NCBI GenBank assembly: GCA_002221725.1
Contig: NJFT01000043.1
Coordinates: forward strand, 62,001 to 126,000
DNA: 64,000 nt
Source of the DNA: Scedosporium boydii
Taxonomy: Eukaryota; Ascomycota; Sordariomycetes; Microascales; Microascaceae
Reading direction: 5' to 3'
Within the stretch, counting starts at the first letter, position 1, and every line of letters starts with the position of its first letter. Shown here in pieces: positions 10,555-21,623 of the stretch. The translations under genes were made by a program, and so were the position numbers. The notes beneath the pieces are model-generated. The model made no database searches. It was not told the DNA's origin and saw nothing but the letters and a program-made list of their open reading frames with translations.

Positions 10555-12986
10555 GGTCACTATCACTCGCCTCAATCCGACTAGGGAGATGCGGCGCCAG
10601 AGTCAAACATTGAAGTGAATACCATGGGGATTAGTCGGAAATACCCATGAGGCGAATTGTAGCAGGGAAAAGGAGGAGAATAGACACCTCTCCTTCTCCG
10701 TGTCAACGAGTGCCAACAAGCTGGGAAGGAAATGAGCAAAAAACGTCTGGCACAGAAGCGAGAGAGATGGAGACGATAAGAAAGGAAAGAGGTCACGCGA
10801 GGAAGAAAAGGATAGGAAAATAGAACGAGGACAAGACGGGGTCATTTCCATTCTCCAGGACGCAAGCGAAGGGACCCCAGATGCAAGCCAAGACAAGCGC
10901 AGGAGAGAATGGACAAGGAAGTCAAATAAACTACTACATCGAAATGTGCTCGAGGACTAGAATGTACTAGATGGGAAGTATTATACTATGTTGAGTCGCA
11001 ATGGTTGAACAGCCCAAGGCTTGGAAAACCGGGGAGTGTTGCGTGAACGGAAGAGATGCACACCCACACGGCAACAGAAATGCCAAGACCGAAAGAAGGA
11101 GGTGTGCTTCCCCATTTTGCAATTGTATCGACTCTTCCTTATCAGACTTGTCTGGGCATTCAACGAGTTGGCGCAATTGGACGGATGCCAAGCATTCATA
11201 GAGCAGGGAAACCTTCAACCTGGGTAGTGCTTGATGGTGGTCAGATATCACACATCACTTGATATCGGAGAGCACGCGAGAATGCTTGACCCTTAAAGTG
11301 CCGAGAGGACATGTCGATCATGATGCTACGTCAAACCGCTCTGTATTCTCTTATCCCAGGACACCCTTTGTTCCCTTGTATAACAATCGTCGAGGAGCGG
11401 GTCGTAATCTGCCATAGTCGAGGAACCCAGCGTTCCAGGAGGGGCAGCTAATTTGTTTTTGGCTGAATGTCACCAGCCTCGTCTGGTCTAAACCAGGTGC
11501 AAAGCGGGTCGGATCTGGAAGGCCGCCTATCCTGCAACCCTTGCCAAGCCCACCAGACAGACGGGCCAGTGAAAGGGGGAATTTCCCCGCGCAAGATGAT
11601 GGTCCCTCATTCCAATGCGTTCTCGTTCTAAACTGCACGGGTATTATTAGTATTCACACATAAGAGAATTGAGAGAAATGTACGATTGAACGCAGAGCCA
11701 TGCGACTTCGGAGTGCCGGGATAAGGTCATGGTCCCAGTGTCAAGGTATACGACTTGGTCCTTTGAGCTTCGGCGTGGTCGTTCAATGATAGGCTTTAGA
11801 GATTGGAACGGGAGAAGAGCGGAGCTGTCGGGACGCATGAGAAAACAGAAACCACCAATGTTGACTCCACGACGTCACCATTGCTGCTTGAAGGAGCCAG
11901 TGCGGTGCGAATAACGTTAGTCCATCCCAGTCCGGGTTTCCCAAGATCTGGAATGCCGAAGAATCCGTCTTGGTCTTGGCAGCAGCCTTCGACTGAAATT
12001 TCGATGTTGGACAAGGAATCCAAGCCTCAAGCCACAAAACGATAAGCCACGGGATTTCGGGGCGGGCAATGATTAGTCATTTGCACACAATTTTCAATTG
12101 CTTCGCAAACTGCACATCGTCAAACCACTTCATCCCACAAACAACCTTGGATGCTCAGCCGGACGGTGTCACATTTCTATTTTGTAATTACACTTCCATG
12201 TGCAGGATGCCTCGTGCAACGCATTGCTATCCTAATCCGCATATCGTCTCACCGACCGTGCCTCGGCTGAAACTTCCGAGTCTTACAGCATGGTCAGAGT
12301 GACAACAGCTCGGTCAAACTCGCAAACGAGCAAGCAAATGCCTCATTCATTTTGTGTGGCTATGCCTATACTACGAAATTGTATACCGTCTCCTGCCTCG
12401 CTCGATCAGCTCCGCCATCCCCACTGCTGATCTTGAGCTGGATACGCGAGGCTGGGCTCTGCCTTAGCCTCACGTACTAGACAAGAACGAATCCGACGGT
12501 GTTTTTTGAGTACGGGACCTTAGCTTGTAACGTGAAGGCTTCCCGTAATTTATCTGCCGTTACATATGAAGACGATGAACCTTTCGGGCCTGGGACAAGA
12601 TTAGTTACCGGTAACACAATGCACAAATCCATAAGCGGAGAATACAGTAGTAAATAGTAGTTAGGTGGTGAGGCAGAAGGCCCGATGCCATTGTATTCGC
12701 AGTAGCTATGCAAGAAACAGATATGCCGCCCATTTTCATCTAATGTCTTTCCCATATTTCCAAAAATATAACGCCCCGTAGTCCTGTGTTTGTGCCATGA
12801 TATTCCCGTGAAACCTGTGCCATATATCCCATGCTTGTGAACAGATAATCTCTCTCAAATGGTTTCCTCCACTTCTTGTGCCATTACCGCAGATGCGTCT
12901 TCAATAGCCCCGTCTGTCTATGACATCTTCTCTAGACTCTTCTCGATCATTATAATCATCCATCATGTAATTTCGTTTCTTCTTCT
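10555..12986. other. 2.4-kb intergenic region, no gene seen
   Basis: It starts with the pyrimidine-rich (sense) 5' leader of the Cas1-like gene, to about 10900. Three overlapping frames near 10980-11260 and others at 11647-12302 and 12477-12755 are short, share no recognisable motif and have competing frames on the other strand. I see no tRNA or 5S rRNA box. It probably combines the Cas1-like gene promoter and the 3' untranslated region of the next minus-strand gene. Confidence 0.45.
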
Positions 12987-13373
12987 TCAAGACTCGACGC
13001 TGTTTCTCCTCGAAGTACAAGGGCTAATCGGCTCGTCATCGAGACTCAGCCGCCGCGTGGCACCAAAGGTCATAGTAAATGGCTCAAACATGGCCTGATA
13101 TTGTAGATTCGTCTCCGTAAAGGGTTTCTCCCTCGGATCCGGTGTCGGACTGCTCGCGGTACCGCTAAGCTTCTTCTCGGCCGTCTTCCGCCGCCAGGAA
13201 AAGGCCTTGAGGCGGGAGGATAATCTCGAAGGTGATTCGGGTGCCGAGGTAGCTGTGGAGGTGGATGGGGTCGGACTGGAGGCGGAGAGGATGGAAGGTG
13301 CGGAGGAAGAAGATTCGGAGGAGGAGAGACGGGAGCCGGTGAGGGCGCGCTTGAATTTGTCGCGGATAGCCAT
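12987..13373 (-). CDS. small Ser-rich conserved fungal protein, function unknown
   Basis: Single exon, 128 residues. The ATG at 13373 sits in a strong context (CCACCATGG) and is the first true ATG in the frame; the frame upstream of it has only a TTG. The N-terminus MAIRDKFKRALTGS is basic. A Ser/Thr/Pro-rich disordered stretch follows (residues about 15-55), then SRLKAFSWRRKTAEKK. The C-terminal block has EKPFTETNLQYQAMFEPFTM followed by TFGATRRLS and ends in SPCTSRRNS. I remember similar C-terminal blocks (NLxxQxxxxxFTMTFG) in short hypothetical proteins of other Pezizomycotina, so it is probably a real conserved gene. RRLS and RRNS look like basophilic kinase sites. No function is known to me. 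Confidence 0.6.
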   Translation of the reverse strand: MAIRDKFKRALTGSRLSSSESSSSAPSILSASSPTPSTSTATSAPESPSRLSSRLKAFSWRRKTAEKKLSGTASSPTPDPREKPFTETNLQYQAMFEPFTMTFGATRRLSLDDEPISPCTSRRNSVES

Positions 13374-15470
13374 GGTGGGCGGTGACGAGGAACCAGATGA
13401 GGAATTGTTTGCGTGGAAGACCTCTTGGCTGACGGAGAGGTGGAAGGTCTGTGAGGAGGTTGGCGGATATAAGAGGTTGTTTCCTTTTATTTGGATGCTC
13501 AAAGGGGCTGCGAGAGAAAAGGTTTGTGATGTGCGTTGTCCCTCTCTCTCTTCTTGGTTCTGTATGAGCTGGCCCTGTGGGTAGGCGTTTGTGTGCTTAT
13601 GCCGGTATCCGCATGTAAGGTCGATCGATGGCTCGGATCTCTATTGGCTTGGCCCACTCAACGGTTTGTTTGGAAAAGGGAAAAGAAGTCTAATCCACAA
13701 GAACCAGAGGCGTAGTTGCGACTTGGTCAACTCCTATATATTGATCGTTTTGGCTACGTGTATAAGGTACGTGTCAGCCAGCTCGGGGTGTGGGCTATTC
13801 TTCGGCGTTTATCAGAACGGCCTCTCCAGGAGGGTGGTTGGGGGGTAGTCTCTTTTAAAGTTTACCCTGAAGGGGACGGGGGGGGGAGGCGGATTTAAAT
13901 GCGGCGGGGAGTAGGATGAATCCCGCCTCCGAGGATCTCGACCTGTACCTGAGACCAAGAAGGAAACAGGCGAGGTTTTACGGTTTACGGTGGGAGAAGG
14001 ATGGATGAACTGGCAGACTGGCTTCCCCACCATTACTGCAGGTTAGTTGAGGACGCTATAATTTCTCAGTAATTCAACTCTCCCCCCACTGGTAATAAGT
14101 ACCGATTGATTGATATTAAGATACACTACGTGCTGAGAGGCTACTGGACGATGGGAACTGAGAAGTACCCCGTACACTGGGTGGACACTGAGTGGGACCC
14201 GCTGGGCCGGGTTCCAGCGTCCTCAAAGCCGACGGCGCAGCCAATCGGGCCTAAGCAAATGCTCCAGTCGCAGATACTCGACCTGATCACCCCCAAAGTT
14301 GCTCCTGCTCCTGCCCTTTGTGTTCTGTCACTCTCTTGAATCCCCCAATCGTGGACTGCCTCAGTTATTGCCAACGCGATCACGTTGCCATCCCTCGAGC
14401 CTTCGGTCAAGAGACAAAAGGAGAATTTTTTTCTTTTCAGAGAAAAAAGATCCTGCAAGCCACCTCGATCATGTCCGCGGAGATTAGCCCGATCCTCATT
14501 GATCATTCCTCATCTAGTTCCCTATTTCGGACATGCGCGAAGGCGGCCACGCCAAGTTCGCCATTCCCGCTCTCTCGGTCTAGCTTGCGATTCTGCTTCT
14601 CGTTCTCCATTCGGTCTACCCGGTAGGGTGTCGTGGATCGAAGGAAAAGAGTAGTCTAGGCTGCCCCAGGTACATCGAACATTGGAAAGAACGCCTAAAA
14701 GTACCGAGAATGGCTTCTTTCTTCGAAGCAGGTGTGCCGGCTTCCAGAACTCTTGACCGCCACCCTGCTCCCAGAGACGCTCCTATTGGGCAATATTCGG
14801 ATGAAGGAGAAGAACGAAAACGCCACCCAACCTAAAAAATCTGTATTTTAATCCCTCCATAAGCCGAAGACAGAACTGCGAACTAGTTCCACCGCCTGTG
14901 ATTTGTCCACTTCGTCCGTCAACCCGGGAGCTTGTCGGAAAGGAGAAGGTCAAAACGAATCTGGTACGAGGGTTTCCATCCTCATCTTTTGGCGTTCTAG
15001 AAATGCAACGTCTCTAATATCTAGCGGTACCACTATGCATGCACCCCCCGCCTTCTGGCGCTGATAATGCCTCGTAGTGTTATCTTGGGGGGTGGCAAAT
15101 ATGCCCGAGGATATCGAAGATTACGGGGTTCCCCGGAAATTCGAAGGATTGATGTAATAAGTTACAGTAATAAACAATGAGGTTCGATCCAGTTTACTCG
15201 ACATCGAGGAATGATTCTGAAAAGATAATAAATCAGTCAATGGATAACCACACTACACTAGCAAACTCCATCAATAGTTAAACTAGTTCGCAAAGATAAA
15301 AGAAAAAAAAAATTACAAAAGCACAATTTACGAAGTGACTTTGCAGGCACCGGATCCCCCGAACACTAAACCAGGCCGAATCCGGCTCCAAGACCCCGAA
15401 AACTCCGACTCTGACACAAATCATGGATACGCCGTCACCTTTTCTACGCCACCGCGTCACCCACCTCCCT
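13374..15470. other. 2.1-kb intergenic region, no gene seen
   Basis: Upstream of the small Ser-rich gene and downstream of the AT-hook membrane protein gene, both on minus. A G-rich run (nine G) lies near 13880. Short frames at 14106-14654 overlap in all phases and carry no recognisable domain. Confidence 0.45.
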
Positions 15471-17263
15471 TCACCTCGAGACACACTCGCCGCCAAACAC
15501 CCCAGCACTTCCACACCCTAACCCACCCACGGCCGTAACTCCCCAAACCAGCGCCGCCGACTCCCACGCAAGTTCGCCGTCGACCAATCGCACTTCGTCT
15601 CCTTCCGGGATGACAGCGCGCTCCTCGGCAGCTGGCACGTAAGCGTCCTCCGGCGCGGGGGTTTCCGAGACACTCTTGCGCTTCCGAGGTTTCCTACCCC
15701 GCTTGCGCGGAGTTGACGGTACTGGTGCGTCCTCATCCGTAGTGCGCTGCTCGACCTTGACTTTCGCGGGCCGACCTCGCCGTCTCTTGGGTTCGGCTGG
15801 GGGTGACGGCGTCGGGGGTTCGACCTTGATACTGGCCTCGGCAGGCATCTCTTCGCCGGTGGTAGCCTCGTGCGCTACGGCGTGGGCTTCGATTTTTGGG
15901 TAGAATGGAACAGCGGATGAGAGAATATCCTCGGCCGTAATGGCCCGGATTGCCGACCATAGTCCGAGGCTGAGAGTGGACAAGATTACGTCCCAGCTAG
16001 CACGGCTGACGACGGGATGGTGGTACAACGCACCGAAGATTCGCCCAAGACCGTATGTCGTCCGCTCCCATAGAGCGAGCTTTTCAAGGTCAACGTTCAT
16101 CATGGCACTATGTCTATGCTGGGAGTCATCCGCCACCCGAGCTAGTGCCCAGAAGGTTGTCCTGCCGTGAAGGACCAAACTCATCGCCGACAGTAGCCTG
16201 AAAAGCGTGGAGAAGGAACTGTACGCACGGTGAGGGTGCGAGTGAAGGGTGCCCCACGATTCGGGAACTATATAAGGCATCAGGATTGGCAAGAAGTCCA
16301 GTCCCCTCGTGATTAGTAGTAAGCGCGTCGATAAAGCCGTGCCAGCTATCGCAGGTACTAGAAAAATTCCCACTCCGCTTACTGAGTAGCTGATGAGGAA
16401 CAGCAGTGGGTGGGGGCACCAGTTGGCGGGTTTCGGGGGAAAGATGGAATCGCGGAAGCTAATGTATCCCGAGGCCGGAATCGTATCATCCGGGCGTGAA
16501 GGGATCGGCGCTGGAGTCAGGAGCAGTGCGATGTAGAACAAGTTCTGCGCGAAGGAGAGCCCGACGAGATGCGCAAGCCCGAGATATGCCCATGTGAATG
16601 GAATATTTCTCCGTCGTCCCTCGATGGATAGAAGAAGAGACCATGGAAGGATGGCAAGGTCAAGTTGCTGGCCCCACCAGTGGCGCCTCGCCTTCTCAGC
16701 GAGAATCTCGAAAGCATCGAGGTAAACGGGTGTATCAATCAGCCATCGCGACACATATTTCAAGGTATGGTTGTCACGGAAGGGCAGAATGCCATCGTTT
16801 CCCCAAAATCTAGGTGCGAACAGGTGAGTGGTGGATGATTCATAGTTATATGGGGATATGGGGCAAGTGTGCATGGCATACCCGACAGGCAAGGGAATAT
16901 CATTCTCTACGGCCCAGACCTTGTAAGAGAGAATCGCATACGTAAAAGTCGTGTACGCGGCATGGGCGAAGCTCACAGCGGCAAGCGCTGCAAAGACGGG
17001 TACATGGCGCTGGCGGTGCGATTTCCTCAACCGAGTCGCTTGCGACGGTGGGAGCTCAAGATAGGACCGGTACAAGCTCCTCGACACAGCGAAAGTCAGA
17101 TAGGTGACGAGGATGACATGTCCGGCAGCTATTGCGACAGGCGCGTGCCTTCTGCAAGTGTTTATTTTCCTAGTTAGCGATCTTCTGGATGCTCGTGTGC
17201 CTGGGGGGAAGCAGGCGATACGTACCGAAGCAAGAGCATCAGTGGCTCGGTATCCACATCCAT
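15471..17263 (-). CDS. polytopic membrane protein with two AT-hook motifs, function unknown
   Basis: Exon 1 is 17226-17263 (MDVDTEPLMLLL plus a split Arg) and exon 2 is 15471-17151. The 74-nt intron has donor GTACGT and acceptor TTGCAG. Total 572 residues. By chance the intron reads open into an upstream frame, so an uncorrected model would begin at 17366 or 17354; the spliced start is more convincing. About eight hydrophobic segments span residues 14-430, including VAIAAGHVILVTYLTFAV, a conserved-looking loop AMHTCPISPYNYESSTTHLF, and LDLAILPWSLLLSIEG. After the last helix comes a Pro/Glu linker with two AT-hook cores, KRRRGRPAKVK (about residues 485-495) and RKRGRKPRKRK (about 512-522). A final Gly-rich hydrophobic stretch (ALVWGVTAVGGLGCGSAGVF) leads to the C-terminus GGECVSR. 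I recall similar proteins across Pezizomycotina but no established function. Confidence 0.8.
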
Positions 17264-18205
17264 GTTGATTGCGTTCGCTTGTTGATATTCGGAGGACATT
17301 AATATCTCGTCGACTTGTAATGAAAGGCGATGAAGCGTACGAGTCGTCCAGCATTAGACAGGCCAATACTATTGTCCATCTGGGTAACGGTCATGGAAGA
17401 AAAGATCGAGATGCGGAGATGCTTGAGCTTGGCTGCTCGCTGCAGTAAACAACCTCAGACGATGACATCAACATGCTCCCATCTGCCACTGGTAGCTCCT
17501 GCCTCCAGGGCGGTCTTCACCAACTTACTGATGTAGCTTTATCACATGATCAATCATCGAGATCGAATCGACTCAGGGATAAACTGATAAAGTTGCCATG
17601 GCACATTGTAAACTATTGTGCAGGTCCAGGGTCTAGTCACGCCAGTTCAGGGACGATATCTAATTACTTGGAGGATATTCCGCCCCATTGAGGGCTGCCA
17701 ATTTTAAGCCTGGTGCCTGGCTGGATTTTAGTTACTCCAGAATGTATGCGACTAAACATGCCTTGAAAAGCGCTTCGTTGCAGTTTGGCTGGAATGAGAA
17801 GGGATACTCCAAGAAAGAGGCTAATATCAATTGATCTCTGGACTTTCTTTGTCTTTGAAGTTTGAACCATTTCTCTGTTACTCTCTCTGAGTGGAAGGAA
17901 GAGAGTGCATTGCACCATTTGATCAGTTTCTGCAAGACAAGTGAGCTTTGGGAGCACGAATCATTGGTCCCCCCAATTGGCGGGTCGCAATGTTCCCCAT
18001 TCCACCCACTATTTTATTTATAGCCAGGCCAGGCCAAGATTGTCATGGTGCCAGATAATACGAAGTCGACAGCCAGACACCAACATTCCAACGACATCAC
18101 CTCTGCAACGACTTCACTCCCGCGATCGCAGCTCTCAACCCTGCTCCCAGCGACTCCAACTCCCCCTCCGTCCCAATCTAGGCTGCGCCGACCTCACCAA
18201 AGATC
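17264..18205. promoter_or_regulatory. divergent upstream region of AT-hook membrane protein and ARL3
   Basis: 942 bp between two divergent start codons. No convincing frame. Leader-like sequence for ARL3 from about 18060 is C-rich. Confidence 0.4.
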
Positions 18206-18961
18206 ATGTACCACCTCGCGAAGGGCCTCTACCTTCTCGCGACAAGCAAAGAAGGCAAGAAACACACCACCCAACCCTGCTCTATCACACCCACACGCAT
18301 TCTCTCCCCCGCTAGCGGTCCGCTAACCTCCCAGGCAGAATACTCCGTCATCCTCCTCGGTCTCGACAACGCCGGCAAAACCACCTTCCACGAACAAGTC
18401 AAAGCCCTCTTCAACCCCGACCACCCCTCCCCGCGCCTCAAAACCGTCCCCACCGTCGGCCAAAATGTCAGCACCATCACCCTCCCCGACATGTACCTCA
18501 AGATCTGGGACGTCGGCGGCCAACTAAGCCTCCGCAAGCTCTGGCAGAGCTACTACTCATCGTGCCACGCCATCGTATTCATCGTCGACAGCACCGACAT
18601 TGGCGACGGCGACCTCGATGACGGGGAGGACGACAATGACGAGCGCGGCGAACGCGCCATATCGGGAAGGCTGGAGGAATGTCGACTCGTGCTGGAAGAC
18701 GTGCTGCAGAACGAGGAGACGGAGGGCGTTCCTTTGTTGATATTGGCGAATAAGCAGGATAGGGAGGATTGCGTGGAGGTGGTGAGGATAAAAGAAGGGT
18801 TGGTGAAGAAGGTGTTTGAGGGGGAGAAGGCGTCGAGTATCCGTGATTCTAGGGTACTTCCTGTTAGTGCGCTGACGGGGGCTGGTGTGAGGGAGGCCGT
18901 GGATTGGTTAAGGTCGAGAGTGAAGTGGAATAAGGAGTCGAGACCACCAGTCATGAGGTGA
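18206..18961 (+). CDS. ARL3: ARF-like GTPase Arl3 (ARFRP1 type)
   Basis: Exons 18206-18254 and 18339-18961 give 223 residues. In yeast, Arl3/ARFRP1 works at the trans-Golgi with Sys1 to recruit Arl1 and golgins. MYHLAKGLYLLATSKE joined to EYSVILLGLDNAGKTT reproduces the canonical ARFRP1 start, which lacks the Gly2 myristoylation site. Visible GTPase motifs: GLDNAGKT (P-loop, about residues 24-31), PTVGQN (switch I), WDVGGQ (switch II), NKQD, and SALTG. An acidic insert (DIGDGDLDDGEDDNDERGER) lies between switch II and NKQD and makes it longer than the usual 180-200 residues. The intron is of GC-AG type and 84 nt long, so the unspliced frame stays open and would insert 28 residues (see the separate entry). 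The C-terminal third is G-rich while the first half is C-rich. Confidence 0.9.
   Translation: MYHLAKGLYLLATSKEGKKHTTQPCSITPTRILSPASGPLTSQAEYSVILLGLDNAGKTTFHEQVKALFNPDHPSPRLKTVPTVGQNVSTITLPDMYLKIWDVGGQLSLRKLWQSYYSSCHAIVFIVDSTDIGDGDLDDGEDDNDERGERAISGRLEECRLVLEDVLQNEETEGVPLLILANKQDREDCVEVVRIKEGLVKKVFEGEKASSIRDSRVLPVSALTGAGVREAVDWLRSRVKWNKESRPPVMR
18255..18338 (+). other. GC-AG intron of ARL3, frame-preserving
   Basis: Donor AAG|GCAAGA, branch-like CGCTAAC at 18321-18327, acceptor GGCAG. A nearer AG (CCCAG, ending 18334) gives the wrong frame, whereas the chosen acceptor restores SKEEYSV. The length of 84 nt is divisible by three and there is no in-frame stop. Confidence 0.8.
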
Positions 18962-19318
18962 TTGTAGGGGAGAGGGGGTGGGGAAGGGGAAGGGGATAGG
19001 GGATTCCAATCTTGGGTCAGAGATGGAAGTGGTGTTTGGGAGCTTGGTATCTTTCTACATGGCGTTTGGGAACGGTCTTCTTCTTGGCAACGTCGATATG
19101 CCGATTTCTATCATTCGGTTTACTGCGTCTCGACTGGTTTGGGATATCAACAGCGTTTTGGCATCGCGCTAGGAGACGGTGGAGGGCACTCTAGGGTATC
19201 TATTCTTGTTTTTATCTCGTCTTCTTCTCCTCCTCCCTTTTCCTTTTTTTTCTAGAATCATGCAGCTTTTCCCATCCGAAATAAAAAAGAAAGTGAACAT
19301 CACAAGATTCAACAACCA
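18962..19318. other. convergent 3' region of ARL3 and RRP45
   Basis: No gene seen; purine-rich on plus after ARL3, then pyrimidine-rich (CTCCTCCC runs) before the RRP45 stop. Confidence 0.5.
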
Positions 19319-20312
19319 TCACCTCTCATTCTCCGCCGACAACTGCGCTATCAGCCCGCCCTTATCTTTCCTCTTCGCATCCTCCGCCAACTTCTCATCC
19401 AGCAAGTCCGAAAACTCCCTCACCTTCGCCAACGCCAAATTCCCACACTGCAACAACAGAACCGCCTCAACCGGCGCCCCTCCCAGCTTCGAAACCTGGC
19501 AAATCTCCCCATGCTTATTCATACCGATCGTACAAGTCCCCGTCGCCACCTGCTCCTCCAACCACGTAGCATCAACAAGCATGCCCTTCTCCCCCTCATC
19601 CCCGAAAAAGCTAAACGTCACGCAGAGCGGCGAATGCAACCAGCTCAGCGGCACGGGCTCCCTCTCCGCCGCCGTGTATACCGTCACCTCCTCGCCCTCG
19701 GTGCTCGAGTCCGGCTTGCGGAAATGGCGCAGCGCTGCCACGACGGCCACGCACGCCGCATCCACGAGGTTGCCGTCAAGAGAGAGCACGTGCACATCCG
19801 CGCGCAGGGCCCAGCACTTCTTGCCCGCAATGAGGCAGAGTGATTCGATGTCGAGGGCGCCGGAGCGCCGGATGGTCTTTTCGAGGAGGCGGGAGAGGAG
19901 GACTTCGCGCTCGGTGGGGCGGTTGACTTCGAAGGCTGGGGAGATTAGGGGGCTGAGCTCGGTGGTGATTGTGAAGATACCGTCGAAGGGTCGGTCGGGG
20001 TAGGGGACTGCTACTTCGGCGGAGACTTTGACGAGGACTCTGTGTGGAAAGTTGATGTTAGAGAGAGGATGGCGATTTTTATGGGGATTTTATTCATATT
20101 ATTTCGCCCCATTATCTAGGGAGTCAAGAGAGTCTTGCGCTTGCTTACCTCGTCTTTCCGAGCTGGACATCTGCGACGCCATGTTCGTCGCCAAAAGTGA
20201 GCTCTAGCGGCCTGTAGTCTTCAAAATTCCTGCCATCGAGGCGCTGCTTCTCCTCAATTGCCTGAAGGACGAAAGCCTTTTCATTCAGCGAAGGCTCTGC
20301 TTCGCGCGGCAT
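19319..20312 (-). CDS. RRP45: exosome complex RNase PH-like subunit Rrp45
   Basis: Exon 1 is 20149-20312 (ATG at 20312) and exon 2 is 19319-20039; the 109-nt intron has donor GTAAGC. Total 294 residues. Rrp45 is one of six RNase PH-like ring subunits of the eukaryotic exosome (nucleus and cytoplasm), which feeds RNA to Rrp44 and Rrp6. MPREAEPSLNEKAFVLQAI starts the protein as in orthologues. RLDGRNFEDYRPLEL is the RNase PH opening (R.DGR...YR...), and GVADVQLGKTRVLVKVSAEV is the first PH core. Later blocks are LDIESLCLIAGKKCWALRADVHVLSLDGNLVDAA and the second PH subdomain with PLCVTFSF and GLLVDATWLEE-like sequence. The length is close to yeast Rrp45 (305). It is divergent with CWC15 across 260 bp. 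Confidence 0.9.
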
Positions 20313-20572
20313 CTTTACGAACAAAAAGGAAACGCCCAATTCCCGTTCTGCGATCCTCGAACGAAGTCTTGTGTCAAAAAGTTGCTGGTCCTGGATTCTA
20401 TGGTGGGGGTGGTTGGCAGCAGTGTGTGGCGAAATTCTGCCGGGCGGTGAGGATGTAATTCCAGCAAACCAGCAACACGCCTCAGTTTGACGCCAGCATC
20501 ATCCTCACTTCACCTCCCTCATCCAATACAACCACCAACCTATCCCGACAAAACAACAAGGATCTACCCAAA
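20313..20572. promoter_or_regulatory. shared divergent promoter RRP45/CWC15
   Basis: 260 bp separate the two start codons, so both core promoters must fit here. C/T-rich leader sequence for CWC15 occupies the last 80 bp. No clear TATA box. Confidence 0.6.
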
Positions 20573-21426
20573 ATGACTACGGCCCACAGACCTACGTTCG
20601 ACCCAGTAAGTTCACTTCTTTTCACGATATCTCCCCCATATTCCAAGTATTCTGCGGCAGCATTACTAACCACTCTTCACCTTCCAGGCTCGCGGTCGCG
20701 AAGCCCTCCGCGGCTCAACCTACCACCAAATCACCCTCCCTGCCCACCTCCAACTCAAGTACCGGAAAGCAGGCCAAGGCGGCTCAGCGTCCGACGCCTC
20801 CAAGCGCGACCTCCGCGCCGAGCTCCTCGCCGCCGAAGAAGCCCATTTCGCCAAGAAGAACGGCACCACCCGACGCGCACCCACCTCACGCTCTCCCTCC
20901 CCCTCCATCGAGGGCGATCTCAAGAGGACCAGGGAGGAACCCGACGAAGAGGAAGAGGAAGAAGACTTGGAAGCCAAGAGGAGGAGGATATTAGCTGAGA
21001 CGAGAGCCATCGATGCTGACGACAGCGACGAGGAGAGCGACGAGAGTGAGGAGAGTGATAGCGATGACGATTCGGATGCGGAGCTGCAGAGGGAGTTGGA
21101 GAGGGTGAGGAGGGAAAAGGCTGAGAGGAGGGTGAGAGAGGAAGAGGAAAGGCAGAGGGAGGAGGAGGAGCAGAGGGAGAGGGATATTGCGTTGGGGAAT
21201 CCATTGTTGAATAAGCCGGATTTTAGCATTAAGAGGCGGTGGGACGATGATGTTGTTTTTAAGAATCAGGCGAGGGATACGGATGAACGGGGGAAGAAGA
21301 AGGAATTTGTCAATGTGAGTTATGGCTCCTTTTTGGATTCTTGCTGGGGGGATATGCTAACAATTGTTCTAGGATATGCTTCGATCCGACTTCCACAGGA
21401 GGTTCATGAACAAATACGTCAGGTAA
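20573..21426 (+). CDS. CWC15: spliceosome component Cwc15 (Cwf15)
   Basis: Three exons: 20573-20605, 20688-21314 and 21373-21426. The introns are 82 and 58 nt; total 237 residues. Cwc15 belongs to the Prp19/CDC5L-associated NineTeen complex of the active spliceosome. The N-terminus [18 protein letters not shown] is the diagnostic Cwf15 start (HRPTWxPARGG in relatives). The middle is acidic and Ser/Asp-rich, with a charged coiled coil ([17 protein letters not shown]). The C-terminus holds the conserved block [16 protein letters not shown] and, after the last intron, [17 protein letters not shown]. Both terminal exons are needed to complete the domain, so the three-exon model is firm. The protein rides in a nucleus-directed basic/acidic context with no other domains. 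Confidence 0.93.
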
Positions 21427-21623
21427 ACAGGCACGGATGAAGGGACATTATTGCAAGGCTTTTAATTACGGTACAATGCATTTCTTTTTCGGGACCTGGG
21501 TCGGTCTCAGACCTCAACGAGATTCCGGTTATCATGTTAGAAAATAATAACACCATCGAGATTTCCTGATTTTTTTTTTTCGTCTCTCCGCCTGCCTAGA
21601 ATCGTGTAAAAATGTTTTCTCCC

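Noticed and set aside
10967..11262. Cluster of overlapping short frames on both strands
   Set aside because: All are under 95 codons in competing phases, without motif or splice support.
17264..17366. Upstream extension of the AT-hook protein frame
   Set aside because: It reads through the intron by chance; the spliced start MDVDTEPLMLLL is supported by donor, acceptor and frame.
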